This document shows positions 50,294 to 63,610 of a stretch of 64,000 nt of DNA, piece after piece (the stretch's first letter is position 1; each line of letters starts with the position of its first letter). The notes under the pieces were generated by a model. It saw only the letters and a list, made by a program, of their open reading frames with translations. It was not told where the DNA came from and made no database searches. The stretch spans positions 15,452,001-15,516,000 of the forward strand of contig CM072874.1 of the NCBI GenBank assembly GCA_036937835.1, read 5' to 3'. This DNA comes from Pampus argenteus. Taxonomy: Eukaryota; Chordata; Actinopteri; Scombriformes; Stromateidae. The translations under genes and the position numbers were made by a program.

Positions 50294-51877
50294 ACTGTCA
50301 TTCAGTTATAGTTGGAGATAGTTACTGATACAGGCCGGTTTGATCAGAAACACTGAAGCCAAAGCAGATAATTACTGTTAACAACTTGGTTTGGCGTAAA
50401 TATTAACATCGTGAAACCTCAGAAGAAACTGATTGCATCTTGCCTCTGATCACAAGCTGTGATTTACATTTGTATTTTGTTCTCAAGTCTCTCTTGAAAA
50501 ATAAATCTCTAGCAAAGTTTCCATTTATTTATTTATTTTTTGTATACCAAATTTATAGAAAATCAGCAGTAAAAAAAGCAAATTAATGTTATGGTAAATA
50601 TCAGGAGTTTTCGGAGGCTCATTAAGAAAAAAAGTTTTTGCTCAGATTTCAGCTGTGGACTAAAATGCTCAGCTCAGAGTTTTTTTATGAAAAAATAATT
50701 CATTCATTATTCATTCATTAAGAAAAACCTCTCCTCACTATCACTTCCTACAACCACAGACAGCTGCAGGATAAATGCATAAAGCAGCACTTAAAATGAA
50801 TGAGGATGATACATGAAGTGGGACTAAACCAAGACCTTATAAGTGGTTTTCTGAGTGTTTTTCGGTTCTGTTAACACAGTGCCTCTGCTGTCAAATGAGA
50901 TTCACAAACTGTTCTGGATCCACTGTGAGGGAATCCTGCCTCAAACATGAAAATCCACTTCTTGCTCTGCTCATCGTCACCTGAACCAAGCGGCGACAGT
51001 TTCTCCTTCCAGACATGCGCTACAGAAATCTCTCCCCAACCGCCTCAGGAGCAGCACTTACACCATATGACAGAAAATTTCTCCAGAGCTTTAAGTCTAA
51101 TGTTGCCTGAGGGGTTGTTTCAGTGAGACAGCAGAGATCATGTTTGCATCACAACATGCAACAGGCTCCAGTGAAATTCACGATAATCCACCACTTCTTT
51201 CTGTTTTCTTTAGAGGCAGTAGTTGAGCAGCCGTCTGACAACCAAAATAAGTCTGTTATCCCATATTCTACACTTTACTGTATATTAAAAGAGATAGCAA
51301 TAACACAGTAATAACAGAGTGCTGTGCTTAATATACACATATCTTAGTCCAAGATGAAAATAAAACCTTATTATATCCAAGCAATCCATATCAAGAGCGT
51401 ATGCCCGACTGAGAATGAGTGTAAAATCTTTTAAATTGAGGATATGGATTATTAAATTGGGAGCGCAAATTACTTTTTTCTTCATGGCCCCTCCTGGGCT
51501 ATGTGAAATATGCTTCAAAAAATTATTTACATTTTTAAAAATATTTAAAAAAAAACAGATGCAGGAAATCAGAACATTATGTAAAAAATGCAAGAAGTGA
51601 ATTTTATTTTAACTAATTTAACACACACGAAAATCACCGAACTTTATTATGAAATCTTGCACTTTAAAGTTGCCTGAAGCACAACATCAAACAATGTCTA
51701 CAACTCATTCTTACTTGTTATTGTCTTACTCAACGTAACATAAAAAGATGTAATAACTTCCAACTTGTATCCAAAATGTCCTGATTACCTCTGTTTGTTA
51801 ACTTCATCATCCTGGTATCGTTTGTGTTTCTTCAGTGGCGTTCTTAGTGTAAACTGTACCCAAAACTTAACAGTTAC

Positions 51878-53389
51878 TAGGGCTGTCCTCAACCAAGGAT
51901 TTTCTTGGTCGACCAGTGGTCGTGCATTCACTCCGACTAATCGAATAATCGCCCCGCCCCCTCCCAAAAAAAAAAAAAAAAAAAAAACGTGATATGCTAC
52001 ACAACTGCGAGGCGGCCGTCTCTCTGCGCATTTACCACTAACGGCTAGGGTAACCTTCATGCGATTTTCAACCATGCAGGCATTTTAAAATGGTTATGTT
52101 GTCTGATTGCCTGAAATATGTGATGTAAGCCTGGTTGATTTACATAACTAACTATCCTACATAAAAATCAGTTGAATGCCTAGTTCTCCCAGTCGGACCT
52201 TGGCTGACAGAGTACACTGCGCACAGCACAGTCTGCGTCTGTTACAACGGCAAATTATTATTTCAGATTCTGGTATTCAGGATGTGTCAAAACTAATTAA
52301 TCAGAAAGACTCTTAACATTCTGATGAATATTTATTTAAAACACGTGATACACACACATTGTTCATGAAAGACGATTGTAACAATGAAAATAAAACACAG
52401 CCTTAAACTAATACAACTTTTTTCGCTTCTTTTGATATTTAGGATAACGAATAAAATATGATAGCTATCAGATTCCAATGACAAGTACACACCTATTAAA
52501 ATTAAATAATAATTAACAACCGGCAATCGGCGAATCTGAAACACGTCTTAGTGCAAATAAACAGACGAACGCAACGGCAACTAATTAAATAAAAACTCAA
52601 TGTATAGGCCTAAAATAAGATAATAAAAAGAAGATAATAAGAAGTGAACTCCGTGTCTTGCTTACAATGAAGCCGGCCGTGGAGAAGATGCGCTCCGATG
52701 GCGTGGACGTGGATCGGATGGAGTGAATGCGCTTGGCTGCTCTGGCCAGCTTCGGGTAGCGCTCCTCGTTTTTTAGTGGTCCCGACTCAACTTTTGTTTT
52801 AAGTACCGTTTCATCTCACTGTTATGTTCTTCTGTTTGGTGCTCCTCATCTGGATATCTCGTCCCACTTGTCTTTTTCGTTTTCTTCTTTGGTGCGGGGC
52901 CAGGTTCGTCGTCATCACTGCTGGCGTGCTGGACAGGCTCTACTGCTGGAGATAGACTCTCAGCTAAGTCCAACACCGTAACATATGCCTGGTCCCGGTT
53001 CTCTTCCTCCATGAACTGCAGATTTTTAGACTGCAGCTTTGATGTATATGCTGGAGTGCAGCTCATCGTTTAGCTCCCACCTCTTGTCAATTTCCTCACG
53101 AAGTGGTTTCTTCAGTTCTGGCGCAGCCGCACTGTCATCCTCACTCCGCAACAGGTGTTCTTTTTAGAACTAAAAAATTTAATTATTATAACTTCTTCCA
53201 GACACGGTGTATGCCAACAGTAAATTAGTGGCATGGCGACTTCCTCTATCATACTCGTCAAATTAAAAGCCCTTCAGCCCTTCGAAAAGACGCGTTTTTT
53301 TCCCTCCGACCAATCGACCAATAGAATTTTAGTCAGCTAATATTTTTTTGGTCGACCAACGACTAATCGATTGTTTGCCGTCAGCCCTA
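51878..53389 (-). mobile_element. hAT (Ac-like) deletion derivative with perfect 8-bp TSD
   Basis: The ends are TAGGGCTG and CAGCCCTA, flanked by perfect duplications ACAGTTAC at 51870-51877 and 53390-53397. Subterminal palindromic TTGGTCGACCA motifs occur near both ends (about 51909 and 53349), together with inverted ACTAATCGA motifs, likely transposase-binding repeats. The interior holds the C-terminal part of a hAT transposase in minus orientation. A poly-A run at 51966-51987 lies near the left end. At 1.5 kb it is too short for a complete autonomous copy. Confidence 0.9.
52640..53150 (-). pseudogene. C-terminal remnant of a hAT transposase with dimerisation domain
   Basis: On the minus strand, EEIDKRWELNDELHSSIYIK is followed after a small deletion and frame change by KNLQFMEEENRDQAYVTVLD, an acidic SSDDDEPGPAPKKKTKK linker, and EMKRYL. 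After a second frame change comes NEERYPKLARAAKRIHSIRS then TSTPSERIFSTAGFIVSKTR. The last part is the hAT family dimerisation domain (YPKLA...STPSERIFSTAG). The usual LLDPRFK and WW motifs are deleted or damaged. It is a clear transposase relic, not a host ZBED gene, because it lies inside the TSD-bounded element. Confidence 0.8.
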
Positions 53390-56300
53390 ACAGTTACCTA
53401 ATCTTTATATGAACAGAATGCAGGATGATATTACATCAATTCCCTAATCCTACAGAGCTTGTTAAGGCTCGTTAGGGGCGATAAGGCAGCTGACAGCCAC
53501 TAATGCCGACTAGAGAGACTTCAAATGTGTGTAAGAGTGTTTAAAGTATTTCTAAGGTTTACCTGTGTGTGTGTGTAAATCAAACATGTCTTCAGGTCTG
53601 TGTTTACTCATAGAGTATCTTTCAGGTACTTCTGAGTGTGAGCATGTGTGTTAAACGTCTTTTCCGCTGCTCCTTAATGTTTGATAGGTGGGGAGTGGCG
53701 GGCGCTGTCTTATGTATTTTTAAAGGGAAAGTTACGCCAGCGTTCTGTGCTTTGTTCTGCCTTTTAGCTGGCCTACTTTAAACTTTGTTAAAGCAGCAGC
53801 ACAGAGTCAGATGTGGACTTGCTGTCATAAACAACATTTTCACACCTTAGAAGCACCAACGTCAGCTCAGATCACAGTAAGCAATGTATGTATAATACCT
53901 TGATGTATTTTTGAACCATAAACAAGATCCACACTAGCAGCCCCGTGAGGCTGTGACGCTCATTAAACACTAACAAGAGTGATACCTTCATGTTTCTTAG
54001 ATTACCAACCAGCGGGGTCAAATAATGCAAAGTTTGCTCTGAAGGTAGCGCCCATGGATGTATTATAGGAACTGGATACCAGATCGCTGTCGCCATTTCT
54101 TTGTTGGGAAAACTGCACAAGGTACCTTTTTAACTTACATTAAAATAACTGATAGATAGAAAAGCATCTTAGTTATTCCCGAAAATCCCAATCTGCCCAC
54201 CAAAAACTCTTACTGTTTCTGACGTGACGTGACTGTCAACATGTTTCTTCATGGACTCCGTGGTCAGAAAAACAACACACTCCAACATCCTCGTGTAAAG
54301 CTGCAGAAATGGAAAAGAAAACACAGCGATCAGCAGGATTCTGGGTGTTTACATTCAGATATGATTTGAGTGGCGTGTCAATCATCTATACTGCAAAAAA
54401 ACACACACACACAACAAAAACAACACACTCACCGCTGGGAGTATGTGTATGCATGCGGCATCAAGGTGTGTGTTTTCACCTCTCTGTACAGAAATAGATT
54501 TATTTATGAGGGTTTTTTTCCCCTCTTTAAAGTGTCTGTGTTCACTTTCTTGTGATTAATGTGGATATAAATGATTCAACTATATAAACGTGTGTGCATT
54601 AATATTTGTCTTTATGTGCGTTTCTGTATATCTTAATGTGTGTGTTTGTAACTTTACGGTTAATAACCTTGTGCCAGTTTTTACCCCAAGTATGAATTAT
54701 TCAAGCACAAACACACATGTCCATGCTATTGTGTGACTGTGTGCATTTGTGTGTGTGTGTGTGTGTGGGGCCAGCCGACCTCCGATCACTCCCGATTTCC
54801 TGGCTCCACTGCTGCGAATATACGGCCTGTTTGATCCATATAAAAACTGTTATGGTTTATTGATCAGAGATATGAATTATGAACGGTGTGTTTAAAGCTT
54901 CACAGAGCCGCTGGGACACCCTCTGATGATTAATTATTAACCTGTGATACAGAATAGAAAAATATGACTGTTTGTGTAATGAAGCAGGTTTACATCTTCT
55001 GTGTTTTGTTTCAAACATCTTTTCTCCAAGCTTCTCTAAGTTTTAAATCAGACCAGCCAACACTTTTGTTTTTCCTGAGTTTCTTCCCGTATTTCAAGGC
55101 CATCTGCCAGCGTCCTCCCGTTTTGTTTGTTTGTTTCTCCAGGAAACTCCCGTAATTTGCATGGCCCTCAAACTTTAGTAAATCATCATATACAGATCTA
55201 CAGATATACATGTTTGTCTGACGCCAAGTTGCCAGACACACCATCACACACCATCCACAATTTCAACCCATCTGTAACCCCAACCTGGCAACCCACAACT
55301 CTTTTCAATGAATTCAATGAATATTTTCTGTTTTTGTTAATGATGTTGGATGCTGTTCCTTCACTGTGCAAAAACGTTTCCCTAAAAACATAAATGTTGA
55401 TAAAACAATATTAGATTATTATTATTTTTCAAAAATCCTTTTTTATATAAGAGACACGCATAATTAGGTGGCTCTGAAAAGTAGATTTAGCTTTAAGTCA
55501 CTCAAATATCAGCTTTTCTCTGTCCATGAAAAGACAAATGTGTTGATTCATGCAGCTTGTTTGAGCTTCACGGTAGTATTTGAAGCCACATTAGACAAGC
55601 TAAACCTCCAGCTTTTGAATGCTTAATCATGTCGAAACACAACATTTCATGCAAAACCCGACAGCAGAAAATCTCCCTCTCAGTGTCAGTAATCTCTTTC
55701 ACCACACGTCAGCTCCCCAGAGGCCCCACAGATCAGACAATACATATGGACACAGGAAGTGCGTAATGAAGCTCAACACATCTTAAAAGGTTTTTAATAG
55801 CTTGAAAGACATTGATCTGTGTGCTAATAAAACAGTCTGCTCATATTGCTCCTATGAGCCCAATATTCAGCTGTAATAATAAAAAACCCTTTCACAGGGA
55901 TTGGGGGGTGGGGGGTATTTCTAATGCAACTCTGTTTCAGTTCATACCAGCTATACTGCTTACAGTACATCTATGTCTCATTGATTTACGGGTTTAATTA
56001 CGCACTTGATAACACTGCAGCCCACATTATATAAAGTAACCAACAACTAGTCCAAACAATATTATAAAATAGGTCACTTGTCACTGCCTTCCAAAACTCA
56101 CGCCACTTCATACAGGTCATGGTTTAAAGGCTCATCCATCCAACACAACCTCCTCCCTCACTTTGTGGTGCTATAAGAACGTCACGCTAGTTACAAGCTC
56201 GCAGTTGCATCTTATGGTCGGTGCCATCTTTTCTGTTTGGAGCCAGGAGCTTCCAAATAAGGAGGGCAAGGTGTCACCTTTCATGTTACCCCCCGACCCA

Positions 56301-56554
56301 GGTTAACGCTAGCTTACTGGGAACACTGAGCCCTTCACGTTAGCTAAATTATGCTAACAGGGCAGGTATCGTAAGTCATAATAAACTTGAAATATTGAGA
56401 ATATAATAATATATTGTGAAATGCGTGAAATATTGCAAAAATAGTCAGTGTGAGTCCCGGAGCTGGGGTGAGCAGCAGGTGAGCCAACTGTTATTTACAG
56501 CTATCAATCAACGCCCACATGGCAAAACCTTTTAAATGTAAATATTTTCCTCAA

Positions 56555-56700
56555 TGATAGTAAACTGAATATTTTTACGGACTGTCGGTCAGGATAAAAC
56601 AAGACATTTGAGGTTTTCACCATAGACGTGACTGACATTCACCATTTTATAGAGAAAACAACTAATCAATTAATCTATAGGGTAGATATTTGCCTTCTAT
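56555..56700 (-). repeat. GGGCTGCAACTAA-type MITE fragment
   Basis: ATGATAGTAAACTGAATATT, then GGATAAAACAAGACATTTGA, then ACAACTAATCAATTAATCTA give the family's internal block order in reverse orientation. The terminal GGGCTGCA part is lost. Confidence 0.55.
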
Positions 56701-57446
56701 GCATCCCTGTACACCTCCTCTGTTGCAGACTTTCTTTTCAATAATCAGACCAGAGCCGGTGGAGTGTTTTTTAACAGAAAACACACACCAAAAAAAAAGC
56801 ATCTTGAACCCACCCACAGAGTTGACCAGCATAAATAAATTCTTAATAACTTCCTGCAGGTGATATTACAAACCACCTCCTGTAATTTGGCTTCAGCTAA
56901 AAAGCTTTCTGTAACTATGAGTGTATTTAACAAGCAGCGTGGCTAAATATTTCATCACCCTCAACCCTCCGGAGTATGAACTCAGCAGCGGCTCTGTGTT
57001 GGACTTGGCTGCTTCAAGAATCAGCTGACTGCTTTAACAGCCTGTCTCATCATCATCATGACAGTTTTGTTTACCTGTCACCTGTGCGCGTTTGTGTGCG
57101 AGTCTCAGCAGGTGAAGCAAACCAATTACAGCTGCCAGTGTCCCTCTCAGCTGTTCCAGAGGGAATGTGCAGAGAAAGCAGACGTAAATGGGAGCAAAAC
57201 TCTTCTGAAGCAAAAATGTTTTTGCTGATTTCAGCATCTCAGCTCTAAGCACAACAAATTGTGTATTCCCCCTCCTCCAACCGGTTTCCCTGACACACAC
57301 TCTTTCTTACTTTCCCTCTATAGAAATACGTGTGTATGTATTGCTCTATACAAAATGCATAATCTCATCTCTTATTCTTTCTTTTTTCACTCATGCTGTT
57401 CAGAATCTGCAGCGGTTTTGTCTGTTTTTGTTGTTCTGTTGATGCA

Positions 57447-57464
57447 ACAACAACAACAACAACA
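57447..57464 (+). repeat. (CAA)6 repeat
   Basis: Short CAA run, CAACAACAACAACAACAA. Confidence 0.9.
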
Positions 57465-60400
57465 GCGATTATCAGCCTGTATTCAGTCGCTAAAAGCTTT
57501 AACGTTTACTCCTCTAAACACTTACTGTTCACTTTTTAGGTCTAAGTGTCTAATAGAGAGCTGCTACAACCAGCTAGTTCCTGTGTTTGTCAGACAATAA
57601 AGTTGCCAGCTGAAGCGATCTCACTCAACACTGGCCCAATTTAAAAAAATAAAATAAAAATGTTGTTCATTAGTCACTCAGACCTAAAATAATGGGATAA
57701 TAGGGTTGAAATATGCCAACGTTTCCCTTTAAGTAAACAAGACAAGACGAACTGAGGAATTTAGCTTGGTGGAGACCGTGTTGGCCACCATGACTACACA
57801 AAAGACTCAACAGACTGCTGCAATCCCCCAAAGGAGAAGATCACATGACCACTAGCTCAGTTTAAAGATTGTTACAATGAACACACTTCCGTATTTATAG
57901 CTGAAAAAAAGACTTTCCTTGTGTTTGTACTACATTGATGCCATTGAGCTGTCATTTTATTATCTGATATTTCTCAGTCTGCTCTGTATGTAAAAGCTCA
58001 ATGGATTCAAAAGGATAAATCTTGTACTAGTCTTCATTTAAGTACTGAAGTCTTCTGTATCATGACTCGCTTTAGAGAAATATAATGGGCATGAAGTTTC
58101 TCTTTGTTTGAGACAAATGATGTGAATTCAACGCACGAAGCTTAACAACACAACAGAAATCAATTTGTTTAATACAGACAGAAGCTCAGCTGCTGTGTTA
58201 GATGACGCCTGCGGCTGAAAAACATTTCTTTGAAAAGAATCACACTGAGAACCATTGAAATTAAAATAGTAATAGCTGTCTGTGAAGTCCATTGAGAAAT
58301 AATTCAGTTCTTCACACTAGCTCTGTTTTATACTTAAAGTCTTATTTCACAAATCTGAAATTACACAATTGAACTGGTTAAAGTAAATGTTCCTTATTTC
58401 ACTGAATGTTCATCACTGAATGTGCATCTTTCTCAACCTCACCTGATGACAGTAACCACATATTCGTTTGTTTTTGTTTTTTTGTTTTTTTGTTTGCAAT
58501 AATTTTTTTGTGCCTCGTCCTTTTTAATCTGCCAGTTTGTGGTCACTGAGCCTGTGCATGTGGTTGGGATCTGTCTCCGCTTTCTATCTCTGACAGTAGA
58601 GAGATATTCATAATCTAACATCCTTATCTACTCTGACATTTAGTTTCTTCTTTCCAATGTGTCTCCAATGCTGTGGGTGACTCTAATCGTGTGTGATATG
58701 ATGTATTTGGAAAGCAGTGTTGGTGTGAGACTGCTCAGAGTGTGTCTGAGAAGGGGCAGTTCATCTCAGCACTGACATACGGGACTCTCTCTCTCTTTTC
58801 TGGGCTCAGCTCTTGGGTTTGGAGAGGAGGGTCTCTGATAATCAACATAAGATCATTTTTTGAATGTTGATTATCAGCGGGTATCTGCCTAATTCTTATC
58901 TACATGCATTTGTTGGTGTTTTTCTGTGTACGTGTAAAATGTATCTGCAGAATTTTGCATGCAAATATTCTGTTAGATGTTTAATCAACAGACATAACTG
59001 TGATGACTAAGTGGACCCGATACTTCACTACCATACAGTGCAATGTCTTACATCACACTATCAAATATTTATATTTTAATTGGAATTTGGAAGTTTCTTT
59101 CTTTCTACAGGCCATTTCACCCACTACAGTTGGCAGGGAAATAAAATCAAAATAAATACAAACACTGATGCTTTCCTACTCTGTAGTCTACATGAAAACT
59201 ATTATGGTTCAGTAAATAGCGGCTGGTTCAAGGGACAGAGATGCTGAATGTAGTTCAGGGTCGGTGTGGAACTAAACAGACAGAATATTTAATTAGCTTT
59301 CTATATGGATTCTGTGTTAGACTGCATTATTTTATCTAGATGCACCTAATAAACTGGCAGCGGAGTGTTGTTTTATTTTTAGTAATTTAATTGTGTCTCC
59401 TCAAACACTGTGTCAAATGAATCAGTGCTGTGTGGATGACATGGAACATGGTCATTATTAATGTTACACAGGGTTTGAGTGTGAAAATGAACCTTATTAA
59501 AACAACTCTTGTCTGCTGCACAACAACATCACACAACACAACAAATGAGGTCAAAGACAATGAGTTAAATTTCGTTATGAGACATCAGAGTTCCTCTTGT
59601 GACAATGATGCAGTCTGCAGAAAACTGTCTCTTTCCCTTCTTCAGGCTCTTAATCTTATTCTTTATCCAGTTTCGCTTCTTCCACACACTCCTCCCTGCC
59701 TCTGAGAGATGGTGGGAGGTAAAAACAGAGAAGCAGAGGGGGAGGAAAGAGAGGGGAAGAGAGGGGGCGGGAGGCTGAGAAGCCATTTTATATCTGAGTG
59801 ACCTGGAAATGTCAGAGATGAGGAGCGAGAGTTTTTACAGGACTCTCACAGACACTTACTCTCTCTCACACACACTAAATACAAATTGCGATTCTGTCAC
59901 ACACTTTCTTTGAGACATGTTTGTGAACACACTTAGCACACAGCCCTGCAGGTGCTGTTCTCTCGCTGTTGTAAAAAGGACTTTTGCCTTTGAAGTAACT
60001 GAATGAAAATCAAAAAGCAAGTTGTATTACATCAACTGTGAGAAACGTTTGCACGCCGGACACGGTGGCGAGAGGAAACTGCTGGACATCTGAGAATGTC
60101 ATGACACACGCATGACGTCAACACACTGAAACTGTGTTCAGATATTTGGCACTAATTACTAAGTGGTTGTAGCTGCAGTTATTGAGTGCGTTCAAACTGG
60201 AAACAAAATTGTACATAATTTCCAGGAAACAACAATAATGTAATTATAGGGGAAACAAAGGTAGTTACAGTCGAGTTCATTTTGCTTAAAAGCCATTTCT
60301 GAAGATTTTCAGAATATGTCAGGCTATTTTCTATATTTATTTTAATGTAGATTAAGCTCATGTTGTGAGTGATTATGTATCAGGCTTTGGATACACACAC

Positions 60401-62093
60401 AATGTTTGTTAGTAAATCAATATGTTGGCATTGTACGTTTCAGCAAACCAACCGATACATTGTACGATAAATTTTCATTAAGATGCTTTTGGGAAACACT
60501 TCTTCAGTAGTTAAGATGGACTTTGCGGTGCTTTTGGGAAAACAAAGCTGCTCCATTTGAACTCTGGTATTCATACCATATTCATTTTTTTTATTATTGA
60601 AACATTTTAAAGCACTGTTTTAAACACTTCTGACAAGAAATCTGTCCAGGAGATCCTGGACGTTAATAATATACTCATTATATAGCATTAACATTCAGTT
60701 TATAATCTAAAAATGTAAATGTGTTCCAGTTTGACCCGATGGTTCCATGAAACCTATTTGACTTTTGTATCTGTCGCCATTAAATCTTCACAGTTCACTT
60801 TATATGTATCACGTGAGATTTGTACAAAATGGTGTATTTCTTGTGATTACAATGACAGAAATCAGGGAGTCTGATGACTGAATGTAATGCTTAATATCTT
60901 CATCTCTCCTCCGTGATTAACCCAAACATCTGTGCTTTCACTGTCAGTGGAAACGCTCAGTTCCACTCTGACAACGCAGTAAAGAGAGCAACACATGAAT
61001 CAGATTATTTCACTTTTGTTCAGCTGTATTAAAGAATATTAAGGTCAACGCAATTAATTGGAATAAATTAACTGAAAGTGTGCCAAGTGAATTTTGTCTC
61101 CAATTGTACCAGATGGCAAATGTATCAATGTTTTAAAATGACAGCATAGGGATGGATGATATCACTGAAACCAGTATCATATTCATTATTATATTGTAAT
61201 ATTTTCCAATGTCAATATATATTAGTGATAGGGAAAATGTATGAAAATCTGCCCATCTTCATGTAGAGTGATGAGGGTTATTCTTCATGTTTATTATCAA
61301 TAAACTAATCAGTTTATGTTCACATCTGAAATCACCTTTAGCTCTGCTCATCTACAAATCCTCTCTGACTCTTTGAATTTTTGGCACATGTACAAAAACA
61401 AACATTAGGATCAAATTAAAGACCAAGAAATGCCATCCATGTTCTCATGTGACTGGAGTTTTAAACACCCCATGAGCACCACGTTTGTATAAATATAAAG
61501 TAATTACCAACAGTCAGTGTCAGAGGCTTAGTGTTACGGTAATGCTGCTGGATCATTGGCTTCATGTGTTAAATTCCGGTCTGGAAAAAAAAAAGACCAG
61601 CATGCTGTACTGGCAAAGAGGAACAGAGTGTTCGCCAGCAGAAGCTCAGAAACAGGATGAATCATCACAAAGCTTTGGCCGGAAAAGTAACCACAACTGA
61701 ACCAACACCTCAGTGCCACAATCTGCACAACAAATACACTGTCTGGAAATGCACAAAGCTCTTATTTACAGCAGAAATTATTGTCAGAAATTGTTTGTGT
61801 TTTAAAACACTGATCCACAAAAAATAGACATTTATGCATGCATGCACAGTGTCCATCACCTGAAATCACTTTAATATCACAATATTTTGGTCCTGCTACC
61901 TTCATCAGGCAAATGGTGTGCTGTGTGGGATGTTGACAATATTTTCCAAAAATCACATGACAAAATACAACCCATAGTATTTAAAGTAGAGGAAGACTAA
62001 CAGGCAATCTAAAAAATGAGCGGTTAGTAATCAGTAATATTTCAAAATTCATTTTTACGTACAAGAAAACAATGCAAAGAAAATGCATTTCAT

Positions 62094-62155
62094 AGACAAA
62101 ACGATTAATCAGAGAAAATATTAATCAATAATGAAATAAGTTAGTTGCAGCTCGA
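62094..62155 (-). repeat. GGGCTGCAACTAA-type MITE fragment
   Basis: ACAAAACGATTAATCAGAGA, then AATATTAATCAATAATGAAA, then TAGTTGCAGCTCG correspond to the family's left end in reverse orientation. Confidence 0.5.
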
Positions 62156-62298
62156 GTTTATTGATGTAAATTTATTTGTCAATAATTATAACATCTCCTA
62201 TGAAGACATATTTTATTTTATAAACCGTCTTTTACTGTATTGCTATTCACTACTTGGCAGTAAAATGTTACCTAAAACTGAGCTGAAAACTCACTATA

Positions 62299-62345
62299 CT
62301 TCTCTGTAGGTTCATTACTAGGAGCCACACCAACACATATTATTA
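62299..62345 (+). repeat. Dispersed repeat fragment shared with 9627-9672
   Basis: This is the partner of the fragment in gria1 intron 1, with the same CTCTGTAGGTTCAT core and a GGAGCCACAC extension. The alignment ends in AT-rich sequence. Confidence 0.5.
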
Positions 62346-62929
62346 TAAAAAATAATAATAATTAAAGCTACTTTAAAGTCTCAATTAAAAAGAGGGTTAC
62401 AGCCTGAGGAAAAAAAATTATAAGTTTAATGTATATTTAAACACGAACACTTGACCCTTGCCACCATAAGTAGGTAGCACGTGAACCCAACACTGAATGT
62501 ACACAAATGAATTCTGAGGAAACATGAATAAATGCAGAGTGAAGCGTTTAATCAACAGAACTGATTTCTTTTGGCCTCTGTTTAAAAAAATAATATCTAA
62601 AACCCATAAAACTACCCTGGAGGCAGAATGAATAATCTACTATCTGTGTTTTCCTTTTGAATAAACACACTCCTTCACACACACGCCTGTGACAGCATGC
62701 CCACTTCTGTTATATCCCTTAACTTTTTATTTACACATTTCTCCTCATTATTCAGTTTGGAAATAATTTGTGTCTCTGTTTGTCAGGGAGAGGTTTTGTT
62801 TTACTCGGTGAGATACTTTTGGAAACCTCTCAGGGTTTGTGTTTCGCTCTATTATATGAAGCCACGTAACCAGAGTGAATAATACAACTCATCCATGCAG
62901 CATTCTGTGTGTGGAGATATGCAGCTGTT

Positions 62930-63610
62930 TTTCCGTCCATTCATCCGTCCATCCATCAATCCACACAGTCTTTTATCCATCCGTTCATCTATACATCCCT
63001 TCTGCCAGTCAGCCTTTTATCCATCTGTCTGTCCTTTATTTTTACTCAACTAGGCAATTTAGTAATCATGCATCCATCCATTCATCAATTCATTCATTCA
63101 TATATCATCGATTCATCAGTCCATTCTTCCATCCAGTCTCTAATTCATTCCTCCATTCATTTATTATCCATTCATCCAGCCAGGCTGCCGTTCTGACAGT
63201 TAGCCATTTATCCATCTATTAATTTGGGAAGTTGTTTATCCCTCCAAACAGCCACTCTTATATCCATCCATCAATCATTCTTTCTATCAGTCCATCAAAC
63301 TATGCAGTCATTTATTCATCTATTCAGCTTTTTATTCATCCATCCATCTATCCAACCAACAAACTATTATTCTTCCACCAAGCCTTTAATCCAACCATCC
63401 AATCTACCCATTCACTCATTCACTTCATCCATTTATCCAGGTAGCGTTTTATCCATTCAGTCTTCCTCCTTCATCCATCCATCCATCCATCCATCAGTCC
63501 ACTCATTTAGCCTTTCATCCATCAAGCCATTCATGAAATCAGTCCTTCCATCTTTCCATTTATCCATCTTTCCGCCAACTTCCATCTCTCTTTCTATCCA
63601 TCCATCCATC
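62930..63610 (+). repeat. Long degenerate (TCCA/TCAT)n tetranucleotide region
   Basis: About 680 bp is dominated by CATCCATCCATT-type units with interruptions. The purest part is about 63473-63495. It creates overlapping Ser/Ile/His/Pro-rich open frames (the longest about 136 codons) that are composition artefacts. The array is old, because most units have diverged. Confidence 0.9.

Larger units (their letters stand above)
47571..51869. other. Intergenic region, part 5
   Basis: No gene is recognised. It contains two microsatellites (47754, 47983), a CA run (49186-49210), the CAGTG MITE (49322-50293), and AT-rich unique sequence. Confidence 0.65.

Noticed and set aside
52773..53066. Host ZBED-type gene on the minus strand
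   Set aside because: It is inside a TSD-bounded hAT element and needs two frame changes to join the family motifs.
62930..63610. Possible CRISPR-like or spaced repeat array
   Set aside because: The repeats are 4-bp microsatellite units without regular spacers, in a vertebrate genome.
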